A DNA stretch of 64,000 nucleotides from Sphingomonas sanguinis (GCF_001476905.1 NZ_LDTE01000029.1:1-64000), one strand, 5' to 3'. Shown: positions 38,265 to 48,322, numbered from the stretch's first letter. The notes: generated by a model from the letters alone, not told the origin. Numbers and translations: made by a program.

Positions 38265-39664
38265 TGCGTGATACCCTGCGAAGAAGAGGAGAAACCGCCC
38301 CCAAGGGCGACGGCCAGCGCGATGCGCGCCTGGACCGCATCGGCGGCGAGATTGGCGTCGGCCTGATCGGCCTCCAGCTGGCGGATGTCGGGGTCGATCA
38401 GCCCCAGCTGCGATTGCAGGCCGCTCGACACCCGGATGGCATTGAGGCGGCGGGTTTCGGACAGGCCGCGCACCACCTCGGCTTGGCGGGCGCGTTCGGT
38501 GGCGAGCGTCCGGCTGCGCGTCACGGCATCGGCGGCCTCGCGCACCGCGCCGACGATGCGGTTGTTATAGTCGGCGGTGGCGAGGTCGAGCGCTGCGGTC
38601 GCGCCCGCCAGCCCGGCGCGCAGCCGTCCGCTGTCGAAGATCGGCAGATGGAGGGCGGGGCCCGCCCCGATCGTGCCCGCATCGGCGGTGAACAAATTGC
38701 CCAGCCCGACCGCCTGCAAACCCGCAAACGCCATCAGGTTGACGTTGGGTAGGAAGGCCTTGCGCGCCACCTCCTGTCCCTTGGCGGCGGCGTCGATCCG
38801 CGCGAGCGAGGCGGCGATGTCCGGGCGGCGCGACAGCAGGTCGGCTGGCACCGTGGCGGGAATGGGAAGGGCTGCGTCAAAGGCGATATGGGTCGGCGCG
38901 ATGGTCGCCGGATAGTCCAGCCCGCGTCCGGCCAAGGCAGCCAGCGCGTTGCGCGACAGGGCGGCCTGCGCCTCTGCCCGGGCGAGCGCGACCCGTGCCT
39001 GGGCCAGCAGCGTCTGCGCTCCGGCGGCGTCGATCTGGCTGGCGAGCTGATGCCGGATGCGCGTCTGCACCAAGCCCAGCGAGCGGGTCCGCGTGTCGAT
39101 CGTCTGGCGGGCGATCGCCGCCTGCCGCTCGGCCCGGGCCAGCTCGACATAGGTCTGGGCGACCGACCCGGCGAGCGCCAGCCGCGCGGCCGTCACGTCG
39201 AGCGCGGCGGCGCGGGTCGAGGCGCGTGCGGCGTCGATCGCGGCGGCCTGTCGCCCGAACAGGTCGATGGTCCAATTCAGATTGGCCTGGGCCTGGCCCA
39301 GCCACTGCATCGTGCCCGCATAGGGCGGCGGAATGATATAGCGGCCCGAGAAGCGGTTATACTGCTCCTGCGCATCGAGTGTGGCGGAGGGGCCGTTATC
39401 TGCGCGGCGGCTGGCCAGCACCGACTCCGCCTGCCGCAACCGGGCCAGCGCGATGTCGAGCGAGGGGTTGCCCGCCAGTGCGTCACTGACGATCCGGTCG
39501 AGCTGCGGATCGCCCAGCCCCCGCCACCAGTCGGCGGCGACCAGCGGGGCCTGCGCCTGGCCCAGGCCGAGCGTTTCCGGCGCTTTGGGCGTCACGCTAG
39601 GGTGCGCCTGTGGCACCGAACAGCCAGCCAGCAACAGGCCGGTCAGAAGGGCGAAACGCTTCAT
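38261..39664 (-). CDS. NodT family outer membrane efflux lipoprotein
   Basis: A 467-residue OMF with lipobox LLAGCS, hence a lipid-anchored channel of the RND/OMF type. Two OEP repeats are seen, the first with ARLRQAESVLASRRADNGPS. ATG 39664 overlaps the MarR stop (ATGA); the longer reading from 39757 lacks a signal peptide at its start and is rejected. It supplies the outer-membrane part of the pump. Confidence 0.93.
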   Translation of the reverse strand: MKRFALLTGLLLAGCSVPQAHPSVTPKAPETLGLGQAQAPLVAADWWRGLGDPQLDRIVSDALAGNPSLDIALARLRQAESVLASRRADNGPSATLDAQEQYNRFSGRYIIPPPYAGTMQWLGQAQANLNWTIDLFGRQAAAIDAARASTRAAALDVTAARLALAGSVAQTYVELARAERQAAIARQTIDTRTRSLGLVQTRIRHQLASQIDAAGAQTLLAQARVALARAEAQAALSRNALAALAGRGLDYPATIAPTHIAFDAALPIPATVPADLLSRRPDIAASLARIDAAAKGQEVARKAFLPNVNLMAFAGLQAVGLGNLFTADAGTIGAGPALHLPIFDSGRLRAGLAGATAALDLATADYNNRIVGAVREAADAVTRSRTLATERARQAEVVRGLSETRRLNAIRVSSGLQSQLGLIDPDIRQLEADQADANLAADAVQARIALAVALGGGFSSSSQGITQ

Positions 39665-40107
39665 GCGACGGTCTCCAGGGTGTTGCGCAGGCGCAGGAGG
39701 TAGCCGAGGAACCGGGCGACGTCCTCGCCTGGCCAGTCGGCCATCCAGTCGTTCCACTGGGCCATGACCTTTTGCTTGCAGCGGTCGGTGACGACCCGCC
39801 CCGCCTCGGTCAGCGACAGGCGAACCACGCGGCGATCGGTGGTGCAGCGCGACCGATCGATCAGGCCGCGTTCCTCCAGCGTATCAAGAATGCGGGTCGT
39901 CGCGCCGGTGTCGTGGCACAAATGGCGCGACAGCTCGGCCGCGGTGCCGCCCACGCCATAATGCAGCGCCATCAGGGCGCTCCACTGGGTATGCGTGACC
40001 TCTTCGTCGGCGAAGACCGGTTCCAGCCCGATCCGCGCAAGCTGGAAACAGCGTTTCGTCAGATAACCGACGGAGCGCTCGGGGTCGAAAGGATCTGGAT
40101 CGGACAG
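39661..40107 (-). CDS. MarR family regulator of the efflux operon, start codon unclear
   Basis: A winged-helix MarR regulator. The recognisable fold covers TQWSALMALHYG, AELSRHLCHDTGATTRILD, LEERGLIDR and the wing DRRVVRLSLTEAG. The first ATG in frame (39972) would give only 103 residues and remove the first helix, yet upstream codons clearly continue the family sequence (ERSVGYLTKRCFQLARIG) back to a TAA at 40138-40140 with no ATG, GTG or TTG. I placed the start at CTG 40107 as the least bad choice; a small frameshift is the alternative. It is likely an EmrR-like repressor of the downstream pump (ATGA overlap with the NodT-type gene). Confidence 0.7.
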   Translation of the reverse strand: MSDPDPFDPERSVGYLTKRCFQLARIGLEPVFADEEVTHTQWSALMALHYGVGGTAAELSRHLCHDTGATTRILDTLEERGLIDRSRCTTDRRVVRLSLTEAGRVVTDRCKQKVMAQWNDWMADWPGEDVARFLGYLLRLRNTLETVA

Positions 40108-40211
40108 GGATATATCGCTGCCATGGCAATCATTGCCTTAGCAGTCAATTCTTGTTGCGATCATGGCATGATTTTCATGATCGCTCTCTCAAGCTGGGCT
40201 TTTCGGGGCCA

Positions 40212-40253
40212 CAAACGAAAGCGGCGTGAAGGGCCTATGCCGCCCACGCCGCT
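40212..40253 (-). terminator. Probable terminator of the TPR gene
   Basis: On the minus strand a 9-bp stem (AGCGGCGTG at 40220-40228 with CACGCCGCT at 40245-40253 on plus) is followed by TTTCGTTTG. It lies 24 nt after the TPR gene stop. Confidence 0.5.
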
Positions 40254-40276
40254 CAAGATTCCCGATTAGAAACGGA

Positions 40277-40915
40277 CTATTTTTCCGTTTTGTAGCGTGG
40301 CTGTACGCGTCCCGCCTCGTCAGCGGCCTGACGGATCAGCTGGACATTGCGCTTGATCGAAGCGGCCAGGGTGGTGCGGATCGCCTCGTCCGCATCCGAT
40401 CCTGCCGGAACCTCGCGCAGCAGCTGCAGCCATTCGCCGATGGCCTCGTCATGCTGGCCCTTAAAGTCCTTTTCCATTGCGAAGTAGAAGCGCGCCCGCG
40501 GATCGCGCGGGTCGAGGGCCAGCGCCTTGCGGAAGGCGTCTGCGGCTCCTGCGGGCAGGCCGACGCGCTCGGACTTGGTCGTCTGCATCAGCGTTTCGCC
40601 CAGCGCCGACCAGGCCAGCGGCTGGTTGGGGTCGATGGCGAGCGAGGCGCGATAGGCGGCCCCCGCCTCGTCGAAGCGACGCTTGGCGAGCAGGGCATCG
40701 CCCAATTCCTTCTGCGCGGCGGCGCTGCCCGGTGCCTTCGCGGCGGCGGCCTGGGCCGCGCCGGGATCAGCGGCCGGGGCCGGACGCTCGACGAAGACCG
40801 GCGTCGGTGCGGCCTTCTCCACGGGGCGGCGCAGCAGTCCGCGCGCGGTGATGGCCAGGATGATGAGCACGAGCACGGCGCCCGCAATGACGAGGAGCTT
40901 CTTGCGGCGTTTCAT
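40277..40915 (-). CDS. Membrane-anchored tetratricopeptide repeat protein
   Basis: A 212-residue protein. A basic N-terminus and one transmembrane helix (about 6-26) are followed by a Pro/Ala linker and at least two TPR units (AQKELGDALLAKRRFDEAGAA and AFRKALALDPRDPRARF). The layout resembles the C-terminal TPR part of the cytochrome c maturation protein CcmI/CycH, which presents apocytochrome, but no ccm genes are adjacent, so that assignment is a guess. It diverges from the PEP-CTERM gene across 240 nt. Confidence 0.8.
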   Translation of the reverse strand: MKRRKKLLVIAGAVLVLIILAITARGLLRRPVEKAAPTPVFVERPAPAADPGAAQAAAAKAPGSAAAQKELGDALLAKRRFDEAGAAYRASLAIDPNQPLAWSALGETLMQTTKSERVGLPAGAADAFRKALALDPRDPRARFYFAMEKDFKGQHDEAIGEWLQLLREVPAGSDADEAIRTTLAASIKRNVQLIRQAADEAGRVQPRYKTEK

Positions 40916-41033
40916 GGATCATCCCTGCTGCTGGCGTCGGACGGGCCTATCACCCGATCGACCTTGAGATAGGGTAAAAGCCGATCGGGAGCGAGGGGCC
41001 TGTATGATCCTGGGACAGTCGTCGGAGCGATCC

Positions 41034-41068
41034 GAACCGTATCGGGACGATATGAACCGTATTGGGAC
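41034..41068. repeat. Tandem 15-bp direct repeats upstream of PEP-CTERM gene
   Basis: GAACCGTATCGGGAC (41034-41048) and GAACCGTATTGGGAC (41054-41068) match at 14 of 15 positions with a 20-bp period, about two helical turns. A weaker partial copy (TGGGAC) ends at 41016. These look like paired regulator sites in the divergent promoter region. Confidence 0.55.
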
Positions 41069-41155
41069 TCGGTCTTGCGGATCAACTATGGTGCTGACGC
41101 GCTCTATCCCCCATCACAGGATGCAGATGAACGTTTATAGCGGTCAGGGAGACTG

Positions 41156-41842
41156 ATGGTGGCTGGTATTGCAAAGATGATGGCTGTGGCGGGTATCGTC
41201 GCCGGTGCCATGGTGTCGACCGCCGCAAGCGCGGGCACCTTGACCTCGGTCGCGGGCGACCAGACGCCGCGCGCCGGTTCGGTCACGGTCGATTTCAACA
41301 GCAACGGCACGCCGGGGCAGACGAACCTGCCTAACGGCTTCTCGCTGACCGGCGGCGGCCTGCTGACGACCGGTTCGGCCAATGGCTGGTCCGCGCCGCT
41401 TGGTGACACCACCCAGTATCTGATGGTCAATGGCGGCAAGAGCGCCACCCTGAGCACCGGCGGCCAGGGTTTCGATGGCGTCAGCCTCTACTGGGGTTCG
41501 GCCGACTCGTACAACACGCTGTCGATCCTCGACACGGCGGGCCAGGTCATCAAGACCATCACCGGCCTCGACTTTGCCGCGCCGGGTGCGGACGCCTTGT
41601 TCAGCAATCCCAGCAGCCCGAAGTACAACCAGTATGTCACCTATACGCTGGACAGCTTGACCGGCCAGAAGATCGGCGGTCTGAAGTTCGCGTCGGGGCA
41701 GGCCGCGTTCGAGCTGGATAACGTGTCCTTCTTCAACACCGCGCCTACCTCGGTGCCGGAGCCTGCCACGCTGACCCTGTTCGGCGCGGGCATTGGTGGT
41801 CTGATCGCGGCGTCGCGTCGTCGTCGCAAGAAGACCGCCTGA
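41156..41842 (+). CDS. PEP-CTERM sorting domain protein
   Basis: A 228-residue exported protein. The signal peptide (to about AASA) is followed by a soluble domain rich in Gly/Ser/Thr/Asn (residues 25-195). The C-terminal sorting tail is VPEPATLTLFGAG, a hydrophobic helix and a basic end RRRRKK. PEP-CTERM proteins are processed by exosortase (EpsH/XrtA) and usually go to the envelope or exopolysaccharide matrix. No exosortase or EPS genes are in the window. ATG has CAGGGAG upstream. Confidence 0.92.
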   Translation: MVAGIAKMMAVAGIVAGAMVSTAASAGTLTSVAGDQTPRAGSVTVDFNSNGTPGQTNLPNGFSLTGGGLLTTGSANGWSAPLGDTTQYLMVNGGKSATLSTGGQGFDGVSLYWGSADSYNTLSILDTAGQVIKTITGLDFAAPGADALFSNPSSPKYNQYVTYTLDSLTGQKIGGLKFASGQAAFELDNVSFFNTAPTSVPEPATLTLFGAGIGGLIAASRRRRKKTA

Positions 41843-42028
41843 GATCGGGCATCCGGAAATCCGGTCGGTTGCGGCTGGGTCTGACGGACGAGAAAGGGTG
41901 GCCGAGGCCGCCCTTTTTTGTGCCCCTCGTTCGGGGCGGGGGAAGGGCCGCTCGGTAGATCATGTCCGAACGCAAAGAGCCCCGTCGTCACGGATGGGGA
42001 CGGCGGGGGCTCGAAGACGCCAAGGCGC

Positions 42029-43390
42029 TCAGACGGCGGCGCTGTTCAGCGTCTCCATCTCGCCCATTACGCGCGCTTTGCGGCCATAGACGAACTCGAA
42101 GAGCGGGCTGGCCATCATCGTGGTGACGATCGCCATCAGCACCAGCATCGAGAAGAGCGTCGGACCGATAATCCCTTTTTGCAGCCCGATATTGATGATG
42201 ATCAGCTCCATCAGTCCGCGTGAGTTCATCAGCGCGCCGATGCCCATGGCGGTGCGATTGTCCTCGCCGCAGACGCGTGCCGCCAGATAGCAGGCCCCGA
42301 ACTTCGCGGCGATCGACGCAGCCAGGATGCCCAGCGCGATCAGCAGCAGCGGCACCGAATTCACCATGTCCATCCGCGTGTTGAGCCCGGAATAGGTGAA
42401 GAACATGGGCAGCAGCAGGACGACCGCCAATGGTTCGACCTTCTTCTTCAACTCGGTCACGAACAGCCCGCGTGGCATGAACACGCCCAGGATGAAACCG
42501 CCGAAGATGCCGTGCACGCCGATCGCGTCCATGATGAAGGCGGAGGTGCAAAAGGCCATCAGCGTGACGGCCAGCACCGTGGTCGACATCTCGCCTTTGG
42601 CCTCGACCGCGCGGCCGAGCGGCGCGAGCAGGCGGCGGCCGAACAGGCTGAGCAGGCCGACATAGATCACCGCCCCGCCGATCGCCAGGATCGCGACGCC
42701 GGGCCCGCCGCCGAAGGTCGCCAGCACGATGGCAAGCACACACCATGACGCGGCATCGTCGAATGCGCCCGCCGCCAGCGACAATGTGCCCAGCGGACTG
42801 TTGGCCAGCCCCCGCTCGTTGATGATCCGCGCCAGCATCGGAAAGGCGGTCAGCGCGATGCATGCGCCCATGAATAGGGTGGCATTGGCCTGGCTGATCC
42901 CGGCGGCGAACAGGCCGGGCACCGTCAGCAGCATGGGGGTAATCGCCACCGCGATCAGGAAGGGCGCGAGTACGCCCGAGGCGGACACCGCCATCGCGCT
43001 CTTCGCCTTGGACTGGAAATGATCGAGCCGCAGCGTCAGGCCGACCAGGAACATGTAGAGCGCCACGCCCAGCTGCGATCCGGCATACAGGACGTTGCGG
43101 GTCTCCTTAGGAAAGATGGCACCCTGGAGCTCGGGGAAGAACAGCCCCAGCAGCGAGGGGCCCAGGACCACACCCGCGATCATCTCGCCGACGACGGGCG
43201 GCTGCGCCAGGAAGCGTTGCCCCACCCAGCTGACGACGCGACAGGCCAACAGGATCACCGCCAGTTGCAGGAAGAAGTGGATGCTGTAGTCGCCGGGCAC
43301 ATAGCTGGCCGCGGCGCCCGCCGTGGCGGGCCCGTGCGGTGACAGGATGCTACCGGCCGTCTTCCAGAAACTGTCGATCGCGTCGTTCAT
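42029..43390 (-). CDS. CPA2 family cation:proton antiporter
   Basis: A 453-residue antiporter with about 12-13 helices and no cytosolic TrkA domain, the NapA/GerN-like layout. Family segments are PPVVGEMIAGVVLGPSLLG, AFDDAASWCVLA (paired acidic residues expected at the ion site) and SRGLMELI. ATG 43390 is chosen because GGAGGGG stands 9 nt upstream. It is the second CPA2 protein in the window, a different subtype from the one at 15.1 kb, and it is monocistronic. Confidence 0.92.
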   Translation of the reverse strand: MNDAIDSFWKTAGSILSPHGPATAGAAASYVPGDYSIHFFLQLAVILLACRVVSWVGQRFLAQPPVVGEMIAGVVLGPSLLGLFFPELQGAIFPKETRNVLYAGSQLGVALYMFLVGLTLRLDHFQSKAKSAMAVSASGVLAPFLIAVAITPMLLTVPGLFAAGISQANATLFMGACIALTAFPMLARIINERGLANSPLGTLSLAAGAFDDAASWCVLAIVLATFGGGPGVAILAIGGAVIYVGLLSLFGRRLLAPLGRAVEAKGEMSTTVLAVTLMAFCTSAFIMDAIGVHGIFGGFILGVFMPRGLFVTELKKKVEPLAVVLLLPMFFTYSGLNTRMDMVNSVPLLLIALGILAASIAAKFGACYLAARVCGEDNRTAMGIGALMNSRGLMELIIINIGLQKGIIGPTLFSMLVLMAIVTTMMASPLFEFVYGRKARVMGEMETLNSAAV

Positions 43391-43627
43391 ATGGTGATCG
43401 TCCCCTCCATGCTCCCGACGGCATGACCGATCGGCGTCGCGATAGCGAGGGCAAGCGGCATCATCTTGCAATGGGAATGTGCGGACGTGGAGCGGATTTC
43501 CGACCATTTTCACCGCACTGTGTTTCGCATGCTACGAAGAGACGGCGGGTTTGCGGCGACGGAGGCGCTAACCTGTTGCGGTTTGACCAAGATATCGGCG
43601 GCAACGAGCGGCCGGTGCGAATCGATG

Positions 43628-43668
43628 CCTCACCCCTCCCGCCCGCCTGGGCAGGGGGAAGGGTGAGG
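43628..43668. repeat. CCTCACCC/GGGTGAGG palindrome
   Basis: CCTCACCC (43628-43635) and GGGTGAGG (43661-43668) flank a GC-rich centre that can form a further CCC/GGG stem. It lies 7 nt after the end of the aldehyde oxidoreductase operon and may act as its terminator. It resembles other CCTCCCC palindromes in the window. Confidence 0.5.
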
Positions 43669-43674
43669 GGCCCA

Positions 43675-45885
43675 TCAGGCGATGGCGGGCAACTTGTCCA
43701 GGTGCTTCTCCAGCGTCAGCGGATAGTCGCGGATACGCACGCCGGTCGCATTGTAGACGGCATTGGCCACCGCCGCGCCGACGCCGCACAGGCCGAGCTC
43801 GCCGACACCCTTGGCCTTCATCGGATTGGCCTTGTCATCGGCTTCCTCCAGGAAGATCACTTCCTGATGCGGAATGTCGGCATGGACCGGCACTTCATAC
43901 CCCGCCAGATCATGATTGACGAAAAAGCCGAAGCGCTTGTCGACCGCCAGTTCCTCCATCAGCGCCGAGCCGACGCCCATGGTCATCGCGCCGATCATCT
44001 GGCTGCGCGCCGCCTTCGGGTTCAGAATGCGCCCGGCCGCACAGACTGCCAGCATCCGCCGCAGGCGGGTGACGCCGGTATAAAGGTCCACTCCGACCTC
44101 GACGAAGTGCGCGCCGAAGGTGGAGAGCTGATAGGTCTTGTCGAGTGTGCCGAATTCGATCCTGTCCTCGGCGGTCAGCGGACCGGCGGAAGCCGCATCG
44201 CGCAACTTTACCGATCGATTGCCGCCCGTGACCTGGCCATCGGCAAAGGTCAGGTCGGCCGAGTTGAAGCCCAACCGCTGCGCCACTGCCTCGCGCAGCT
44301 TGACGCAGGCGGCATAGACGCCCGCCGTCGCATTGGCCGCGCCGAACTGACCGCCAGAGCCCGCCGACACGGGATAGTCGCTGTCGCCCAAGCGGACGTC
44401 GACGGCATCCATCGGCAGGCCCATCATCTCGGCGGCGGTCTGGGCGATGATCGTATAGCTGCCCGTGCCGATATCGGTCATGTCGGTTTCGACGAGGATG
44501 CGCCCGTCCTTGCCTAGCGTGACCCGCGCCGCCGACTTCATGTTCATATGGTTGCGGAAGGCGGACGCCACGCCCATGCCGACCAGCCAGCGCCCGTCAC
44601 GGACCTGGGCGGGCTTGGCGTTGCGCTGCGACCAGCCGAAGCGCTGTGCGCCTTCTTCCAGGCAGCGGACGAGCTGGCGTTGCGAGAATCGGCGCTTGGG
44701 CTTTTCGGGATCGACCTGGGTGTCGTTCTTTACGCGGAAGGCGACCGGGTCCATCCCCAGCTTTTCCGCCATCTCGTCCATCGCGATTTCCAGCGCCATC
44801 ATGCCCGGCGCCTCGCCCGGCGCGCGCATCGCATTGCCCTCGGGCAGGTTGAGCACGGCCAGCCGCATCGAGGTCAGGCGGTTCGGCCCGGCATAGAGCA
44901 GCTTGGTCTGGTTGACCGCCGTTTCCGGCCCGCCGCCGGGCAGGTCGCCAGATCCGCTTTCATGCGCGATCGCCTGGATCGCGCCGTCCTTGGTCGCGCC
45001 GATGCGGATACGCTGGGTCGTCGCGGGGCGGTGGGTGGCGTTGTTCGCCATCAGCGGCCGCTGCATCGCGACCTTGACCGGACGGCCCGCCGCCTTTGCC
45101 CCCAGCGCCGCCATGACGGCATCGGCGCGCAGGAACAGTTTCCCGCCAAAGCCACCACCGACATAAGGCGAGATCAGCCGCACCTTCTCCTTGGGCAGCC
45201 CCAGCGTCTTGGCCAGATCGCCATGGCCCCAGGCGATCATCTGGTTGGAGGTCCAGACGGTCAGCTTGTCGCCCTCCCACGATGCGATCGAGGCGAAGGG
45301 CTCCATCATCGCATGGCTGTGGTCGGGCGTCGTGTAGGTCGCGTCCAGTTTCACCGGCGCGGCGGTGAAGGCGCTCTCGAAACTGCCGGTCCGGTCTTCC
45401 TTGCCGGGCTTGCCCTCTTCGCCACCGGTCAGCGGAGCGGACTTCAGGCCCTCGGCCAGGTCATATTGTCCCTTGCCGCGCTCATAGTCGATGCGGACCA
45501 GCCCGGCGGCGGCGCGCGCCTGCTCGAAACTCTCCGCGACGACGATCGCGACCGCCTGATGATAATGGTCGATGTCGGGGCCGCCGAGCAGCTTGACCGT
45601 GTTGAAATTGCCCTTGCCGAGCGGGCCAGCGTCATTGGCGGTGACGATCGCCAACACGCCCGGCGCGCCGCGCGCATCGTCCAGGTTCATCGACCGGATA
45701 CGCCCCTTGGCGACGGCGGCGCCGATGATCCAGCCATAGGCGGCGTTGGGTGCCTCCTTATGATGCTCATAGGCGTAAGCGGCCATGCCGGTCGTCTTGC
45801 GCGGACCGTCGATCCGGTCCTGCGCACGGCCGACCACGGTCATGCGGTCGATGGGATTGGTGCCCGCAGGCTCGGTGAACTTCAT
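43675..45885 (-). CDS. Molybdopterin-binding subunit of aldehyde oxidoreductase (PaoC-like)
   Basis: A 736-residue large subunit of the xanthine oxidase family. The N-terminal a/b-hammerhead domain (about 15-120) is followed by two molybdopterin-binding domains with [17 protein letters not shown] and [13 protein letters not shown]. The catalytic base Glu is in [11 protein letters not shown] near the C-terminus. It oxidises aldehydes (or purines) with water as oxygen source. Absence of its own signal peptide and presence of a Tat signal on the small subunit match periplasmic PaoABC, in which the complex is exported together. ATGA overlap with the FAD subunit. Confidence 0.94.
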   Translation of the reverse strand: MKFTEPAGTNPIDRMTVVGRAQDRIDGPRKTTGMAAYAYEHHKEAPNAAYGWIIGAAVAKGRIRSMNLDDARGAPGVLAIVTANDAGPLGKGNFNTVKLLGGPDIDHYHQAVAIVVAESFEQARAAAGLVRIDYERGKGQYDLAEGLKSAPLTGGEEGKPGKEDRTGSFESAFTAAPVKLDATYTTPDHSHAMMEPFASIASWEGDKLTVWTSNQMIAWGHGDLAKTLGLPKEKVRLISPYVGGGFGGKLFLRADAVMAALGAKAAGRPVKVAMQRPLMANNATHRPATTQRIRIGATKDGAIQAIAHESGSGDLPGGGPETAVNQTKLLYAGPNRLTSMRLAVLNLPEGNAMRAPGEAPGMMALEIAMDEMAEKLGMDPVAFRVKNDTQVDPEKPKRRFSQRQLVRCLEEGAQRFGWSQRNAKPAQVRDGRWLVGMGVASAFRNHMNMKSAARVTLGKDGRILVETDMTDIGTGSYTIIAQTAAEMMGLPMDAVDVRLGDSDYPVSAGSGGQFGAANATAGVYAACVKLREAVAQRLGFNSADLTFADGQVTGGNRSVKLRDAASAGPLTAEDRIEFGTLDKTYQLSTFGAHFVEVGVDLYTGVTRLRRMLAVCAAGRILNPKAARSQMIGAMTMGVGSALMEELAVDKRFGFFVNHDLAGYEVPVHADIPHQEVIFLEEADDKANPMKAKGVGELGLCGVGAAVANAVYNATGVRIRDYPLTLEKHLDKLPAIA

Positions 45886-46832
45886 GCGGTCCTCGCCTGG
45901 TTGATCGTCGCCGCCAGCGTTCGTTCGACGAGCGGCAGTTTATAGGCATTGTCCTCGGTGGGCCGGGCATCGGCGAACAGCGTCGCCGTCACTGCCTTGG
46001 CCCCCTGCGGCATCGCGGCCTCGGCAGCTTCGATCCGCCAGGGCTTGGGGGCGACCCCGCCGACGGCGACCCGGCCCGAGCCGTCCTTCTGGATCACCGC
46101 CGCGACCGACACGAGCGCAAAGGCATAAGACGCGCGGTCGCGCACCTTCTCATAGATATGCGTACCGCCGATCGGGCGGGGCAGGGTGACGGCGGTGATG
46201 AGCTCGCCGGGTTGCAACGCCGTCTCGATATGCGGTGTGTTGCCGGGCAGGCGGTGGAAATCGGCGATGGGGATGGCGCGGGTCTGGCCTTGCGGGTTCA
46301 CCGTCTCGACCACCGCGTCGAGCACCCGCATAGCGACGTTCATGTCGCTGGGGTTGGTGGCGATGCAGTCGCTGCTCGATCCGATCACCGCCAGCTGGCG
46401 CGAATAGCCGCCGATCGCGCTGCATCCCGAACCGGGCTTGCGCTTGTTGCAGGCCATGTTTGTGTCATAGAAATAGGGGCAACGGGTCCGCTGGAGCAGA
46501 TTGCCCGCCGTCGTCGCCTTGTTGCGCAGCTGTCCACTGGCCCCCGCGACGATGGCGCGCGATAGCACGCCGTAGTCGCGCCGCACCCGCTCATCGGCGG
46601 CGAGCGCGGTGTTGCTGACAAAGGCACCGATGCGCAGACCGCCTTCCGGGGTCTTGTCGATCTTGTCGAGGCCCGCGTCCTGAATGTCGATCAGATGCGT
46701 CGGCGTCTCGACCTCGATCTTCATCAGGTCGAGCAGGTTGGTGCCGCCCGCCAGGAATTTCGCGCCGGGCTTGGTGGCGGCGCCGGCGGCCGAGACGGCA
46801 TCCTTTGCGCGCTCATAGGTAAAGGGCTTCAT
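45882..46832 (-). CDS. FAD-binding subunit of aldehyde oxidoreductase (PaoB-like)
   Basis: A 316-residue medium subunit. The FAD site is [13 protein letters not shown] near the N-terminus. A cysteine-bearing segment [20 protein letters not shown] matches the additional 4Fe-4S cluster of PaoB that distinguishes it from ordinary XdhB. The CO dehydrogenase flavoprotein C-terminal domain ends the protein. It overlaps both neighbours by 4 nt. Confidence 0.94.
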   Translation of the reverse strand: MKPFTYERAKDAVSAAGAATKPGAKFLAGGTNLLDLMKIEVETPTHLIDIQDAGLDKIDKTPEGGLRIGAFVSNTALAADERVRRDYGVLSRAIVAGASGQLRNKATTAGNLLQRTRCPYFYDTNMACNKRKPGSGCSAIGGYSRQLAVIGSSSDCIATNPSDMNVAMRVLDAVVETVNPQGQTRAIPIADFHRLPGNTPHIETALQPGELITAVTLPRPIGGTHIYEKVRDRASYAFALVSVAAVIQKDGSGRVAVGGVAPKPWRIEAAEAAMPQGAKAVTATLFADARPTEDNAYKLPLVERTLAATINQARTA

Positions 46833-47479
46833 GCCTTGGCTCCCGCAACCTCGGCCATCGCGTCGGCGATGTTGGAATAGGCGCCGCAGCGGCAGATATT
46901 GCCGCTCATCCGCTCGCGCATTTCCATGTTGCTGGCCTGGGGCCTGGCGGTCAGGTCGGCCTGGACATGGCTGGGGACGCCGCGCTTGATCTCGTCGAGC
47001 ACCGCCACTGCCGAGCAGATCTGGCCCGGTGTACAGTAACCGCACTGATAGCCGTCGTGGCGCACGAACGCCGCCTGCATGGGGTGCAGTTTCTCGGGCG
47101 TGCCGAGCCCCTCGATGGTGGTGATGCTGTCGCCCTCATGCTGGAGCGCCAGGGACAGGCAGCTATTGATCCGCTGCCCGTTGGCGATCACCGTGCACGC
47201 CCCGCACTGGCCATGGTCGCAACCCTTCTTGGTGCCGGTCAGGTGGAGATGTTCGCGCAGCGTGTCGAGCAGGGTGGTGCGCGGATCGAGCGAGAGTTTG
47301 CGGGTCTGGCCGTTCACCTTCAGCGTGACGGGCATGGCAGAGGGATCGGGTGGCATGACACTCTTTCTGCTCTGGGCCCCGAGGGCAGCCGAGGCGGGGG
47401 AGGACGCGGCCATGGCGGTCGCGGCGCTGCCGACGATCACCCCACGGCGCGATACCGAAAATTCGCTGCGATCGGCCAA
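46829..47479 (-). CDS. 2Fe-2S subunit of aldehyde oxidoreductase with Tat signal (PaoA-like)
   Basis: A 216-residue small subunit. The N-terminus carries the twin-arginine motif SRRGVIVG and a hydrophobic stretch ending in Ala-rich residues, so the folded complex should be exported by Tat. The plant-type ferredoxin cluster motif CDHGQCGAC plus the distant Cys in INSC bind one 2Fe-2S. The C-terminal helical domain has [10 protein letters not shown] and CRCGAY for the second. It is first in the three-gene operon. No PaoD/MocA maturation gene is adjacent. Confidence 0.95.
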   Translation of the reverse strand: MADRSEFSVSRRGVIVGSAATAMAASSPASAALGAQSRKSVMPPDPSAMPVTLKVNGQTRKLSLDPRTTLLDTLREHLHLTGTKKGCDHGQCGACTVIANGQRINSCLSLALQHEGDSITTIEGLGTPEKLHPMQAAFVRHDGYQCGYCTPGQICSAVAVLDEIKRGVPSHVQADLTARPQASNMEMRERMSGNICRCGAYSNIADAMAEVAGAKA

Positions 47480-47800
47480 TGGTCTGGCTTCCTTTCACCT
47501 TGTCCCGAGCATCCGCTGCGGCGCGCGCCCTTGCAAGCGCAGTCGCTCGGTCAAAGGGAGGCACCATGGCGGTGACTTTCATGAAACGTGTGTAATGGCT
47601 TTTGGTGGCGGCAAAATATATCCTGGGATAAATTTCGTCGCGAAACCGATTCCGCGCGACGTCGAAAGGGCGACCTGTTAGCGTTGCCCATCGCCGGTTT
47701 GGGTATCGCAAGCGCTGGTGACTGAGAGACATTGTGCTCCCGCTTGTTGCGCCGGAGCCCCCGTCTTGATCCTTGCCCCACCTTGCCGCCCCTCGGGGCG
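47480..47800. other. Intergenic region between aldehyde oxidoreductase operon and small unknown gene
   Basis: About 320 nt without a supported gene. An AT-rich core around 47605-47640 (including TATATCC and GGATAAATTT) is the likely divergent promoter zone. No terminator, repeat or RNA structure stands out. Confidence 0.5.
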
Positions 47801-48187
47801 ATGCGCATGACGCATATGTTAATCACCCCCGCCGAACAGGCCCGCGCCTATCGCGCGCTGATGGACGGCATCCGCGTCGTCGAGGAGCGGATCGCGCCGC
47901 TCTGGGCGACCCCCGCCAGGGCGCTGTCGCAGCGCCGGCGGACCGTGCGGGCCCGGGTGACCGCCAATGGTTTCCGCGAGCTGGACGTGCTTCTCGCGCA
48001 TTGGGTGGGCATCGTGGCGATGCGTCCCGTCCGCATGGTCGAGATCGATCATTGGCGAGAGGCGGATGCGGGCGACGATCGGGCCAGCGGCGGCTTCACC
48101 TGCGCCGAAATCCTGCGCATCGCGGCCGAATATCGTTGCGCCGCGCCATTGCCCGCCGGGGCCACCGGTTGCGGTCTGGCGGCCTGA
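47801..48187 (+). CDS. Hypothetical protein
   Basis: A protein of about 128 residues with coding-like GC3 and no recognised domain. It is mostly helical, with a basic segment SQRRRTVRARV and a Trp-containing block VEIDHWREAD. No signal peptide or membrane helix is seen. The start could be ATG 47801, 47807 or 47816, none with a strong ribosome-binding site. An antisense frame is also open over this stretch, which lowers certainty. Confidence 0.5.
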   Translation: MRMTHMLITPAEQARAYRALMDGIRVVEERIAPLWATPARALSQRRRTVRARVTANGFRELDVLLAHWVGIVAMRPVRMVEIDHWREADAGDDRASGGFTCAEILRIAAEYRCAAPLPAGATGCGLAA

Positions 48188-48322
48188 TCCCCATATTGAT
48201 CTGGCTTTAGTCGCACATCGACGGTTTTTGGCGCCTGGCACGCCCCTTCTTCCTTCTTTCCCTGCAGTCGAGGCCCCATGGGTCCGCTGATCCGGCAGAC
48301 CCGCAATGGAAGGAAGATCTCC

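Noticed and set aside
41059..41080. Sigma-54 promoter before the PEP-CTERM gene
   Set aside because: TGGGAC and TTGC are present but the distance between them is one base too long for the strict -24/-12 spacing.
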